From assembly GCF_014698835.1 (NCBI RefSeq), contig NZ_JACJTU010000057.1:1-42847 (forward strand): a DNA stretch of 42,847 nt, written 5' to 3'. This document shows, in pieces, positions 23,307 through 31,229 of the stretch. The translations under genes were made by a program, and so were the position numbers. The stretch's first letter is position 1, and every line of letters begins with the position of its first letter. The DNA comes from Nostoc paludosum FACHB-159 (lineage in GTDB: Bacteria > Cyanobacteriota > Cyanobacteriia > Cyanobacteriales > Nostocaceae). A model generated the notes under the pieces. The model was not told where the DNA came from, ran no database searches, and worked only from the letters and a program-made list of their open reading frames with translations.

Positions 23307-23690
23307 CTAATCGCGTTGCAATCGTTTTAACTCATCTTGCAGTTCTAGCACTTGTTGGCGTAATTCATCTACGTTGTTGTCAGTTGATGCCTCTTTCACC
23401 GTTGGTTCTTCATCTTCCTCTAAAATTTCGATGCGGCGAGGTTCTGAAGGAGGTGTTTTTTCAGGGTTTTCACCAGATGCTTGCGGTTGTTGGGCTTGCT
23501 TCATCATATCTTCGACAAAGCGGCGCGCTTCTTCTGTGGACATTTCGCCCTTGGCCACCATTTCGTCTGCCAGTTTTTGGACTTGCGATCGCAGTTCGGC
23601 TAATTTTCCCCCTGCTTTTTCGCCAGCGTAAGAAGCTAGTCCTACACCAAGGTAAAAAGCTTTTTGAACAATATCTCCAAAACCAGGCAT
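23307..23690 (-). CDS. Phasin-like small helical protein
   Basis: The 127-residue protein starts with DIVQKAFYLGVGLASYAGEKAGGKLAELRSQVQKLADEMV, an amphipathic helical stretch like the phasin/PhaM-type proteins that coat polyhydroxyalkanoate granules. The next segment, KGEMSTEEARRFVEDMMKQA, resembles the common helical hairpin. A Pro/Glu-rich linker (about 75-100) leads to a C-terminal coiled coil (VDELRQQVLELQDELKRLQ). The same signature occurs in proteins of unknown role in cyanobacteria that do not make the polymer, so the granule link is uncertain. It lies just after the signal recognition particle RNA on the same strand. Confidence 0.7.
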   Translation of the reverse strand: MPGFGDIVQKAFYLGVGLASYAGEKAGGKLAELRSQVQKLADEMVAKGEMSTEEARRFVEDMMKQAQQPQASGENPEKTPPSEPRRIEILEEDEEPTVKEASTDNNVDELRQQVLELQDELKRLQRD

Positions 23691-23713
23691 TTCTCCTGAA
23701 CGCTCCTAAAAAT

Positions 23714-23812
23714 AGGGCGACCCGGAGACTACGCCTACCACAAGCCTCCCGTGTTGCTGCTACCTTCCGGTTCTGACAAGGTTTGGGTGTTGCAGTCGCA
23801 TAGATCCAGGTC
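23714..23812 (-). ncRNA. ffs: Signal recognition particle RNA (4.5S type)
   Basis: On the minus strand the region contains TTGTCAGAACCGGAAGGTAG followed by CAGCAAC, the domain IV hairpin with its GGAA tetraloop that binds Ffh. The ends pair: GACCTGG at the 5' side with CCGGGTC at the 3' side. Length of about 99 nt is normal for the small bacterial RNA. It works with Ffh and FtsY in delivering membrane proteins. Open frames across it on both strands are shadows. It lies 24 bp upstream of the phasin-like gene. Exact ends are estimated. Confidence 0.92.
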
Positions 23813-23849
23813 TTATAAAAGCATAACATTAAAATTCAGTAAATGTGTC

Positions 23850-24116
23850 TTATTCCATAACAATCCGCCATTCATATAGTTGGTAGTTGACACAACCGTG
23901 TTGTACCAAGGGATCGCTAGCTACAATCGCTTCTGCCTCAGCCCTTGAGGCTGCCTCAAACAGCAACATTCCGCCTCGCGCTTCTGCCCAATAGCCTGTT
24001 CGGGCTTTGTGTCCTTTTGCAATCAGCTCTTGAACGTAGGCTTTATGGGCTGGTACATATTGGTCAAAGGTAGATTTATCGACTTGTCCTTGTTCAATCT
24101 TTACAAATATTGGCAT
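23850..24116 (-). CDS. YciI-like protein
   Basis: The 88-residue protein matches the YciI fold (a ferredoxin-like alpha+beta domain): MPIFVKIEQGQ at the start, the helix QYVPAHKAYVQELIAKGHKA with the conserved His, then the strand GGMLLFEAASRAEAEAIVASDP and VNYQLYEWRIV. The conserved Asp/His pair of the family is represented by His in PAHKAY and Asp in ASDPLV. YciI proteins are small enzymes or ligand-binding proteins of mostly unknown substrate. I start it at the ATG at 24116 because it gives the normal family beginning; the longer frame to 24227 would run into the MITE-like element. An ATG at 24146 is a second option. Confidence 0.85.
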   Translation of the reverse strand: MPIFVKIEQGQVDKSTFDQYVPAHKAYVQELIAKGHKARTGYWAEARGGMLLFEAASRAEAEAIVASDPLVQHGCVNYQLYEWRIVME

Positions 24117-24216
24117 AAGCTTCTGAACTCCAGTTGCAACAGACATCCTGCTTAAGTTATTACTATTTTTGGGTAGCAATTTAGTAGCACTAATACTAAA
24201 GGACGGGTAAGATGCC

Positions 24217-24423
24217 AGTGGTGTCAACTTAAGCTAGAAATAGCTTCATTGTTGGCTTTGTCACTCCCCTTGAACTAAAGTTCAAGGCTAATAGCTAAAG
24301 TCTACAGAAGTAGACTCAAGATTTTTGTGGATATCTTAGTCATCTTGAGATGACTTTTGCTATGAGCAAGGAACTTCAGTTCCTTGCAGGACATAGCTTT
24401 CACCTTAAGTTGACACCAATGGC
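24217..24423. mobile_element. MITE-like element with 15-bp inverted ends
   Basis: TGGTGTCAACTTAAG (24219-24233) and CTTAAGTTGACACCA (24404-24418) are perfect inverted repeats near the ends. The 8-mer AAGATGCC flanks the unit on both sides (24209-24216 and 24424-24431) as a direct repeat. Inside are several hairpins: CCTTGAACT/AGTTCAAGG, AGTCTAC/GTAGACT and AAGGAACT/AGTTCCTT. No coding sequence is present. Confidence 0.7.
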
Positions 24424-24507
24424 AAGATGCCCATCCCACAATATCCGATAATTTATTTTCTGGTTTTATTTAATTACTAAGGAATAAAAATAATTAATCA
24501 TAGATAT

Positions 24508-25056
24508 ATGAGCCGTTTTTTCATTGCGCTTCTACCACCGCAAGACATTCAGGACTACGCTAATCAGATTAGGCAGTATTTTGCTGATAATTATGCCAGT
24601 CGTGGGGCACAAAATTCTCCGCCTCATATTACCCTGCAACCGCCCTTTGAATGGGCAGATACTAACGTTTTATTGCTAGAGACATCTTTGAGGGAATTTG
24701 CTAGCAAACAAAAGTCAATACCAATTACACTCAGCGGTTTTGCTGCCTTTCCACCCCGCGTTATATATATAGATGTGGTGAGAAGTCAAGAACTTTTGAC
24801 TTTGCAAGCTGATTTAATGGCTTATGTGGAAAGCAATTTGCAAATTGTTGACAAAGTTTCTAAAACCCGACCTTTTGCACCTCACATGACAGTTGCGTTT
24901 CGGGATTTAACAAAGCAAAATTTTAAAGCTGCTTGGCCAGAATTTGAAAAACGTCAGTTGTATTTTGAATTTACGGCTGACAAATTAACCCTATTGCTGC
25001 ACGACGGCAAGCGATGGAATATTAAATCGGAGTTTAATTTTTATTCTGGTGGGTAA
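24508..25056 (+). CDS. 2'-5' RNA ligase / 2H phosphoesterase family protein
   Basis: The 182-residue protein is a member of the 2H phosphoesterase superfamily (ThpR/LigT). Both His-x-Thr motifs are present: PPHITLQPP (His40, Thr42) and APHMTVAF (His126, Thr128), spaced as in the RNA 2',3'-cyclic phosphodiesterase. N-terminal SRFFIALLPP is the usual first strand. Members hydrolyse cyclic phosphates at RNA ends or, in vitro, join tRNA halves through 2'-5' links. The true substrate is unknown. The stop overlaps (TAATG) the ATG of a short frame that is the relic of a LuxR-type gene. Confidence 0.9.
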   Translation: MSRFFIALLPPQDIQDYANQIRQYFADNYASRGAQNSPPHITLQPPFEWADTNVLLLETSLREFASKQKSIPITLSGFAAFPPRVIYIDVVRSQELLTLQADLMAYVESNLQIVDKVSKTRPFAPHMTVAFRDLTKQNFKAAWPEFEKRQLYFEFTADKLTLLLHDGKRWNIKSEFNFYSGG

Positions 25057-25133
25057 TGAGTATTTTAACTCGGTTAAATTTGCGCGATCGTACTCAAGCT
25101 GCTATTTTCGCTAATTATTTTTTGTTGAAATAA
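25056..25133 (+). pseudogene. C-terminal stub of a LuxR/NarL-type regulator
   Basis: Twenty-five codons from the ATG at 25056 read SILTRLNLRDRTQAAIFANY, the usual end of a LuxR-type DNA-binding domain (helix 4). There is no receiver domain or recognition helix before it; the preceding sequence belongs to the 2H phosphoesterase. It is probably a relic of a response regulator gene lost by deletion. Confidence 0.65.
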
Positions 25134-25140
25134 TCATAAA

Positions 25141-25270
25141 AAGGAGTCAGAATTCAGAATGGGCTACGCCCTGCTGCACTAACAGAAATCAGAATAATTT
25201 ACCCATAAAATAATACCCAGTCTACAGAATTTATGCTGAATTCTGATTCCTGAGTTCTGAATTCTGATTT
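25141..25270. repeat. GAATTCA heptamers around the SLH-gene terminator region
   Basis: Units of GAATTCA/TCAGAAT type occur at 25146-25160 and, inverted, at 25238-25268 (GAATTCTGATTCCTGAGTTC). The two sets could pair to form a long imperfect hairpin after the minus-strand SLH-motif gene. Confidence 0.6.
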
Positions 25271-25277
25271 ATATTTA

Positions 25278-25592
25278 TTATTTTTCAAACTGCTGTTCTT
25301 GCTGCGGTTGCTGTTGGGGTTCAGTTGGTTGGAGTTTTTCAAATAAAGCTGGTGGTGTAGCTTGGCGAAATGCACCACAATAGTGCATAGTCATAACTGC
25401 TTTGAAAGCCCAATGATCTGACGGAACATCAGTAAAAGGATTTGGTAAATTTTGGGCTTGATTTTGAATACAAGCATTCACAACTTCATTTGATGTTGCT
25501 GGAGTTTTAGTTGCAGGTTCTTGAGATTTCACTGGAGTCACAAAGCTAGTAGTAGCTAGCACTATGACTGTAGCCAGAATTTTGCAATTCAT
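25278..25592 (-). CDS. Small secreted protein with SLH-like motif
   Basis: The 104-residue protein has a signal peptide (MNCKILATVIVLATTSFVTPVKS, cut probably near residue 23), a Thr/Ala-rich spacer and the motif NPFTDVPSDHWAFKAV, the core of an S-layer homology repeat. The motif continues as MTMHYCGAFRQA. The C-terminal 20 residues are Gln/Pro/Glu-rich. Two cysteines (in VNACIQ and HYCGAF) may pair. In cyanobacteria single SLH repeats often occur in porin and cell-wall-binding proteins, so a periplasmic, peptidoglycan-linked role is likely. Confidence 0.8.
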   Translation of the reverse strand: MNCKILATVIVLATTSFVTPVKSQEPATKTPATSNEVVNACIQNQAQNLPNPFTDVPSDHWAFKAVMTMHYCGAFRQATPPALFEKLQPTEPQQQPQQEQQFEK

Positions 25593-25675
25593 AATTTAAG
25601 TTTAGATGACTCTTTACCCTATCTTAGTTCCCAGACTGCTGCCCAGGAACTAGAACTAGAATAATTTTGCCCTTA

Positions 25676-25813
25676 TTAAGCGTTAGAAAACATTGTCAGC
25701 ATTAGTAACACTACAACTAATGCAGTAATCCAAAGACCTAACGATCCCCAAACCACTGAATCTTGTTGTAATCTCTGCCATAAATTAGTGACTGAGTTAT
25801 TCCGAAATGCCAT
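25676..25813 (-). CDS. 45-residue single-span membrane protein
   Basis: The frame MAFRNNSVTNLWQRLQQDSV followed by VWGSLGLWITALVVVLLMLTMF and SNA has one clear membrane segment near its end. A perfect GGAGG ribosome binding site sits 9 bp before the ATG, which supports a real gene. The size is like that of small photosynthetic or membrane-complex subunits, but I recognise no specific family. It lies on the minus strand upstream of the SLH-motif gene, 83 bp away. Confidence 0.65.
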   Translation of the reverse strand: MAFRNNSVTNLWQRLQQDSVVWGSLGLWITALVVVLLMLTMFSNA

Positions 25814-26126
25814 TTTATAACCTCCAATTTTTATGATGTTTTTACTGAGTCAATTCAGAACTCAGAATGTATTACTAGCTCAAAACAAAACTTTACAAAA
25901 AGATATTTATTGATGCTTAACTTAATTCTCACATAGGTAACTGTTTACACTCCAGATAAACAGGATTTTGAGAGAATTCTTAACACTCCCTTAACCATGT
26001 ATAAAAAACTGTATTTTTAAAATCTCAAGCACGGGAATATTGGCTATGTTTCTCTTTGACTACTGTTTATCTGGAGTTAGAAATATATTAAAAATAGACA
26101 CCTATTAACAGTGAGGTTATTAAGTA
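25814..26126. other. Intergenic region with distant 15-bp inverted repeat
   Basis: ACTCCAGATAAACAG (25949-25963) and CTGTTTATCTGGAGT (26063-26077) are perfect reverse complements 99 bp apart. A degenerate GAATTCA unit is at 25854. Nothing else is seen; the region must hold the promoters of both divergent genes. Confidence 0.55.
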
Positions 26127-26363
26127 ATGGTGCAAGAAATCAGGCAAAACGAACCTCAATATCTCTGTATCATTCCAGTTGATAAAATTACAGGTAACCA
26201 AGACGAAGAAATCATGAGCTTTGGTGCATCTGCCGATGAGGCAAAAAATCAAGGCGAAGAATTATTAGCATCTACCTATGGTTGTAATCAATCGCAAGTT
26301 CGGGAATTGATGCAGCAAGCGCGAATTGAAACAATAGCTCAGTGGTGTGCCCCTAAGCACTAA
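26127..26363 (+). CDS. Small conserved-looking protein, unknown
   Basis: This 78-residue protein has no family I recognise. It appears to have a short strand-rich start (PQYLCIIPVDKI), a DEEIMSFGASADEAKNQGEELL segment with a helical pattern, and two short helices to the end (QSQVRELMQQARIETIAQW). Three cysteines are scattered. A GAGGT ribosome binding site 9 bp before the ATG supports translation. It is not obviously linked with the downstream tyrosine phenol-lyase gene, which starts 263 bp further on. Confidence 0.65.
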   Translation: MVQEIRQNEPQYLCIIPVDKITGNQDEEIMSFGASADEAKNQGEELLASTYGCNQSQVRELMQQARIETIAQWCAPKH

Positions 26364-26625
26364 AATGAGTTGTCATATTAACTCCGATTAATTACTCAAG
26401 CAGAATTCAGAATTTAGAAGTAAAAGACGCTGAAGCTGTAGTTTGAGACTTAGATTGTGTACTTTACAACTTTAAATACGCTGTATAAAAAATCGCCAGA
26501 ATAGCCGTGTAAGTGCTAACGATAAATATTTAGCCGTACTTGAGTTTGAGGTCTTGGCAACAGCAGGTTTTAGCAACCACAATGGTGCAAATATTTAGCT
26601 AATCGGTATCAAGGAGCATCAATCT
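26364..26625 (+). promoter_or_regulatory. Leader of the tyrosine phenol-lyase-like gene
   Basis: No short leader peptide like TnaC is evident. The segment near 26454-26484 (TTGTGTACTT, then TTTAAATACGCTGT) resembles 31183-31214. A degenerate GAATTCAGAAT heptamer unit lies at 26402. AAGGAGCATCAATCT precedes the ATG and gives a strong ribosome binding site. Confidence 0.45.
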
Positions 26626-28029
26626 ATGACCGACGCCAAGCATACTTCCCCGCGCCGCCGTCGCTCTTGGGCAGAGCCGTATAAAATCAAGGTGGTTGAG
26701 CCATTAAAAATGACTACTCGCGCTGAACGGGAACAAGCGATCGCCGCAGCGGGTTACAATACTTTTTTGTTACGTTCTGAAGATGTCTACATTGATTTGT
26801 TGACTGATAGTGGCACCGCAGCGATGAGCGATTATCAGTGGGCAGGGATGATGCTGGGTGATGAGGCTTACGCTGGCAGCAAGAATTTCTATAATTTAGA
26901 AGCAAACATCCAGAAATATTACGGCTACCGCTATATAGTGCCCACCCACCAAGGACGTGGTGCCGAAAATATCCTTTCTCAAATATTGATTAAACCAGGC
27001 GATTACATACCTGGCAATATGTATTTCACCACAACCAGGCTGCATCAAGAGTTGGCTGGCGGTACATTTGTCGATGTAATTATTGACGAAGCCCACGATG
27101 CCCAATCATTGCATCCATTTAAGGGTAATATAGACCTGCAAAAACTCACAGATCTCATTGAGCGAGTTGGGGCAGAACGCATTCCCTACATCAGCGTCGC
27201 CGGAACCGTGAACATGGCTGGTGGACAGCCGATATCAATGGCTAATTTGCGGGAGGTACATCAGTTAGCCCAAACCCACGGTATCCGCATAATTCTTGAT
27301 GCTACCCGCGCCGTGGAAAATGCTTACTTTATCCAGCAGCGAGAAGAAGATTATAGAAATCAGGCGATCGCCACCATCTTACATGAATTTTGCTCCTATA
27401 CCGACGGCTGCACCATGAGCGGTAAAAAGGATGCACTAGTAAACATAGGTGGTTGGCTGGCTCTCAATGACTATAACCTCTACGAAGAAGCGCGTAATTT
27501 AATAGTAATATATGAAGGGCTGCATACTTACGGTGGTATGGCTGGCCGAGATATGGAAGCTATGGCACGCGGTATCGAAGAGTCAGTTAAAGACGATCAT
27601 ATTCGTGCCCGTATCGGTCAAGTTGAATACCTGGGACAAAAGCTATTAGATTGGGGTATTCCAATTGTTGTGCCCATTGGTGGACATGCGATTTATTTGG
27701 ATGCCAAACGCTTTTTACCGCAAATTCCTCAAGAGCAATTTCCAGCACAACGCCTAGCAGCCGAACTATATGTAGAAGCAGGTATTCGGGCAATGGAACG
27801 CGGTATCGTTTCCGCCGGGCGCAGTAAAGAAACAGGGGATAATTATTATCCAGACTTAGAACTAGTGCGGCTGACTATTCCCCGGCGAGTGTATACCCAA
27901 GCTCACATGGATTTGACTGCTGAAGCAGTTGAAGAAGTTTATTATAATCGCGATCGCCTACGCGGACTGAAGATGATTTACGAACCAAAATATCTGCGGT
28001 TCTTTCAAGCACGGTTCGAGTTGCTGTAG
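26626..28029 (+). CDS. Tyrosine phenol-lyase-like PLP enzyme (commonly labelled tryptophanase)
   Basis: The 467-residue PLP enzyme belongs to the tryptophanase/tyrosine phenol-lyase family, which splits aromatic amino acids to pyruvate, ammonia and indole or phenol. Key motif: SYTDGCTMSGKKDALVNIGG, with the PLP lysine expected at Lys268. Discriminating positions favour tyrosine phenol-lyase. FTTTR has Thr135 where tryptophanase has Asp; AMERG (Met390, Glu391, Arg392) has Met and Arg where tryptophanase has VEIG; and LRFF (Phe459) replaces the LRHF His that is critical for indole chemistry. Length is normal. It is preceded by AAGGAG, followed by a terminator hairpin, and no permease or regulator gene is next to it. 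The true substrate is inferred from residues only. Confidence 0.92.
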   Translation: MTDAKHTSPRRRRSWAEPYKIKVVEPLKMTTRAEREQAIAAAGYNTFLLRSEDVYIDLLTDSGTAAMSDYQWAGMMLGDEAYAGSKNFYNLEANIQKYYGYRYIVPTHQGRGAENILSQILIKPGDYIPGNMYFTTTRLHQELAGGTFVDVIIDEAHDAQSLHPFKGNIDLQKLTDLIERVGAERIPYISVAGTVNMAGGQPISMANLREVHQLAQTHGIRIILDATRAVENAYFIQQREEDYRNQAIATILHEFCSYTDGCTMSGKKDALVNIGGWLALNDYNLYEEARNLIVIYEGLHTYGGMAGRDMEAMARGIEESVKDDHIRARIGQVEYLGQKLLDWGIPIVVPIGGHAIYLDAKRFLPQIPQEQFPAQRLAAELYVEAGIRAMERGIVSAGRSKETGDNYYPDLELVRLTIPRRVYTQAHMDLTAEAVEEVYYNRDRLRGLKMIYEPKYLRFFQARFELL

Positions 28030-28082
28030 AGTTGGCAATGTTTGGTGGTACAAACGGACTTCCAATAAAAAAACATCCCATC

Positions 28083-28110
28083 GTAGGGTAACACAGCGAT
28101 GTTACCCTAC
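28083..28110 (+). terminator. Terminator of the tyrosine phenol-lyase-like gene
   Basis: GTAGGGTAACA, loop CAGCGA, TGTTACCCTAC is a perfect 11-bp stem 54 bp after the stop, followed by AAAAATTT. Confidence 0.7.
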
Positions 28111-28336
28111 AAAAATTTGCGATGATTCATTTTTGTATTCCTTGAATGCTATAACCTGGTGAAATTTTCTTCACATATCGCCTTGTCTTTTCATGTCATT
28201 TTAAAATCAATTACTAAGTTAACAAATCAAACCAGCAGTACAATTCAACAACCGAACTCTAACCCAACTTCAATCTAAAACTTTGGGAACCTCGGCAAAA
28301 CTTTATTTTAACTAACCATCCGATCATCACTCAAAA
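28111..28336. other. Upstream region of the protease-TPR gene
   Basis: No gene is seen between the terminator and the ATG at 28337. GTGAA-ATTTTC-TTCAC at 28160-28175 is a small 5-bp hairpin. The ATG has no obvious GGAG upstream. Confidence 0.4.
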
Positions 28337-30970
28337 ATGAAATCATTTAACCTTGCAATTAACGCCAGCCTGAGTGGATTATTAATCGCTTTCAACCCAC
28401 ACATTGCTAAATCTCAACAAATACTTAATTATGAATCTTCACAGAATCCAGACAACCCCTCTTCAAATGTCATTGCAAAACAAATACAGAATTTACGAAA
28501 ATTGAGTTTTACAGTTCCCATCCGAACTCTACTTGAAGTTGCTCCTAACTTAGAAATTTTGCCTAAAGAATGGCAGAATCAACAACAAGCACAACGACCA
28601 GGAGCCGGGAATACAGTCATTGATAAAGTTGATAACATTGCTCAACAGATTACTGTGAGAATTGATTCTAAAAATCATGGTAATGGTTCAGGAGTGATTA
28701 TTGCCAAACAGGGAAATACTTATTACGTAGCCACGGCACGTCATGTGGTGCAGAAGCCTGATAATTATGAAATTACTGCTCCTGATGGTAAGAGGTATCT
28801 ACTACAACCAGAAGACATATTTCAGCCAGAAGGAATAGATGTAGCTTTGGTTAAATTTACTAGTAATGAAACTTATGCGATCGCTACAATTTCAACATAT
28901 AATCTTTCCTTCATTTCTTCATCTTCTTATGAAGATACAGTCTGGCTTATTGTATCTGGATTTCCAGTATCAGATCGAGGTAAGCGAAGATCATCTCCTG
29001 GATTTCTTCACATAGCAGAAGCATTGCTTTTTCGTGCAGAAAGTAATTATCTGTCGCAGTCATTGGTAGAGGGAGGGTATAGGCTAGCATATTCTAATTT
29101 GTCCCTACCAGGAATGAGTGGTGGGCCAGTGTTAAACGTTAAAGGACAAGTCATTGGGATTAATGCCGGAGTTGAGACTCCTAGACTGAAACAAATTCAA
29201 ATCGGTTTTACCTATGGAGTGCCTAGTAGTAGTATTCTCCGTTTAGCGACAAAAGCAGGACTAGGAAATCTATTAAAAGTGGATAATAACAAACCACCAA
29301 GCATTAGTAATTCAGAACTTGCTTTATTGACAGACCATCCATTAGTTACTATTAAAAGACCTTCAGCAGATGCTAATGAATATGACTGGCTGGAATATGC
29401 CAATCAATTGTGGCGTCTTAAAAGATATTCAGAAACTATTGCTGTTCTCCAAAAAATTGTCAGATATAAACCTGATTTTTCTGAAGTCTATTATGCCCTT
29501 GGATTAGTGTTAGGAGAGGGAGGTGGAGAACCTGAAAAATCTTTAATTGCTCTCGATCTAGCTATTAAACTCAGACCTGACTACTATGAAGCTTGGAAAT
29601 TTAAAAGTATTGTATTAACAAATTTAAAAAGATATTCCTTAGCTGTAGCAGCAATTGACAAAGCTATTGAATATAATGATAGTGACTTAGGTCTTTATTA
29701 CCAACGCGCTTCTATATTGTTTAAGTTACAACGTTATCCAGAGGCCTTAGCAACACTTGACAAAGCGATTGAAATTCAACCGCTATCTTTTCTCTATGGA
29801 TTTCGCGGTGTGATTGGGTTTTATTTACAAGATTATAAGGGCATAGTCGCTGATATGAATCAGGCGATTAAACTTCAACCAGACTTTGCTGTTGCTTACG
29901 TTATGCGGAGTACTGGACGCTTTTTTTTGAATGATATTTACGGAGGTGTTGCAGATTTCCGCCTTGGTGTTCGCTTGTCTCTTAAAGACAATCAGGGAAA
30001 ACTACCTGATTATATCAACCAAATAGTCAAAAAACCTAAAGATGCACCAGATTACGTTCTACGCGGTATAGTACGTTTTGAGTTAAAAGATTATCAAGGA
30101 GCATTAGCGGATTACAGTAAAGCAATTAAATTGCAAAATAATTCTCCAATAGCCTATGTAGAAAGAGGGAATATTTACGTTGAGTTAAAAGATTACCAAG
30201 CTGCGCTGGCTGATTATAATCAAGCGATAAAATTAAGCCCTAATAATGCCTCTACTTACCGTAGACGTGGTAATGTTTACGTTAGGTTAGAAGACTATCC
30301 AGCAGCATTAGCAGATTTTAATCAAGCGATTAAACTCAACCCTAATAGTGCCAGTACCTATTCTGCGCGGAGTGATGTTTACGTTCAGTTAAAAGATTAT
30401 CCAGCAGCACTAGCAGATTTTAATCAAATCATTAAACTCAACCCTAATAATGCTAGTGCTTACTACTGGCGGGGTGTTGTGCGTTCTCAGATGAAAGATT
30501 ATCAAGGTGCGCTAGCAGATTATAGTCAATTTATTCAATTTGAACCTAATAATGCTATTGGCTACTTTGTACGTGGAGTTGTTTATCACAAACAAGGGAA
30601 TAACAACGCTGCACTCACAGAATATAATCAGGCACTCACAAAAGAACCACAATTTTGGGAAGTAATGACCAATATTGGCTATATCAAATACGAAAAAGGA
30701 GATATAGCAGGAGCAATTCAACAATGGCAACAAGCAGTACAAATTAATGGGCAAGCCGCAGAACCAAAATTATCACTAGCTGTGGCTTTATACGCCATAG
30801 GCGAACAACAAAAAGGTTTAGATATGGCGCAATCTGCCTTAAGTTTAGATAATAGTTGGAGTGATGTTGAGATTCTCAAACAAAATCTCTGGGGAAAAAC
30901 CTTGATTGTAGAGGCGCAAAAACTTATGTCTCATCCTCAAATTCAAGCATTGCGAGTTAAGCAACCTTAA
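28337..30970 (+). CDS. Secreted trypsin-like protease with TPR repeats
   Basis: The 877-residue protein has a signal peptide (about 1-26, ending near IAKSQQ), a trypsin-like domain and a long TPR array. The catalytic triad is readable: His136 in ATARHVVQ, Asp168 in DVALVKF and Ser261 in GMSGGPV. This matches the S1/HtrA-type fold. From about residue 345 on there are about 11-12 TPR units (consensus ALADYNQAIKLNPNNA). The units at about 600-735 are nearly identical to each other, suggesting recent duplication at 34-codon (102-bp) steps. It is probably periplasmic or cell-surface bound. Similar protease-TPR fusions exist in Nostocales; the target proteins are unknown. Confidence 0.9.
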   Translation: MKSFNLAINASLSGLLIAFNPHIAKSQQILNYESSQNPDNPSSNVIAKQIQNLRKLSFTVPIRTLLEVAPNLEILPKEWQNQQQAQRPGAGNTVIDKVDNIAQQITVRIDSKNHGNGSGVIIAKQGNTYYVATARHVVQKPDNYEITAPDGKRYLLQPEDIFQPEGIDVALVKFTSNETYAIATISTYNLSFISSSSYEDTVWLIVSGFPVSDRGKRRSSPGFLHIAEALLFRAESNYLSQSLVEGGYRLAYSNLSLPGMSGGPVLNVKGQVIGINAGVETPRLKQIQIGFTYGVPSSSILRLATKAGLGNLLKVDNNKPPSISNSELALLTDHPLVTIKRPSADANEYDWLEYANQLWRLKRYSETIAVLQKIVRYKPDFSEVYYALGLVLGEGGGEPEKSLIALDLAIKLRPDYYEAWKFKSIVLTNLKRYSLAVAAIDKAIEYNDSDLGLYYQRASILFKLQRYPEALATLDKAIEIQPLSFLYGFRGVIGFYLQDYKGIVADMNQAIKLQPDFAVAYVMRSTGRFFLNDIYGGVADFRLGVRLSLKDNQGKLPDYINQIVKKPKDAPDYVLRGIVRFELKDYQGALADYSKAIKLQNNSPIAYVERGNIYVELKDYQAALADYNQAIKLSPNNASTYRRRGNVYVRLEDYPAALADFNQAIKLNPNSASTYSARSDVYVQLKDYPAALADFNQIIKLNPNNASAYYWRGVVRSQMKDYQGALADYSQFIQFEPNNAIGYFVRGVVYHKQGNNNAALTEYNQALTKEPQFWEVMTNIGYIKYEKGDIAGAIQQWQQAVQINGQAAEPKLSLAVALYAIGEQQKGLDMAQSALSLDNSWSDVEILKQNLWGKTLIVEAQKLMSHPQIQALRVKQP

Positions 30971-30989
30971 CCACTGCGTGACAGACAAG

Positions 30990-31018
30990 ATACCCGACTT
31001 CTCACAGAAGTCGGGTAT
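30990..31018 (+). terminator. ATACCCGACTTCT/AGAAGTCGGGTAT hairpin
   Basis: Perfect 13-bp stem with loop CAC, 19 bp after the protease-TPR stop. It belongs to the TACCCGACTT hairpin family. Confidence 0.75.
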
Positions 31019-31229
31019 GTGAACCCTAGTGTAATAACTGGTGATTAAATATTCACTTAGAAATATGAAAAAATGCTGACTGTGTAGTTAACCGTGAAAT
31101 GGGAAAAGTTAGTCAAGCGATCGCATTTGAGCCAAACTTAAGTTAATGGTGTCCTCAAAAATCAAAACTTGAAGATGAATAGTTGTGTACTTCACTTTCC
31201 TTAAAATACGCTGTGACTATATCCTGACC

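Noticed and set aside
23297..23829. Open frames of 159 and 119 codons around the SRP RNA and phasin-like gene
   Set aside because: They overlap the signal recognition particle RNA and the better-supported minus-strand gene; their composition (Arg, Leu and Cys rich) is that of shadow frames.
26364..26625. TnaC-type leader peptide
   Set aside because: No short frame with a Trp and Pro arrangement like TnaC was seen before the lyase gene.
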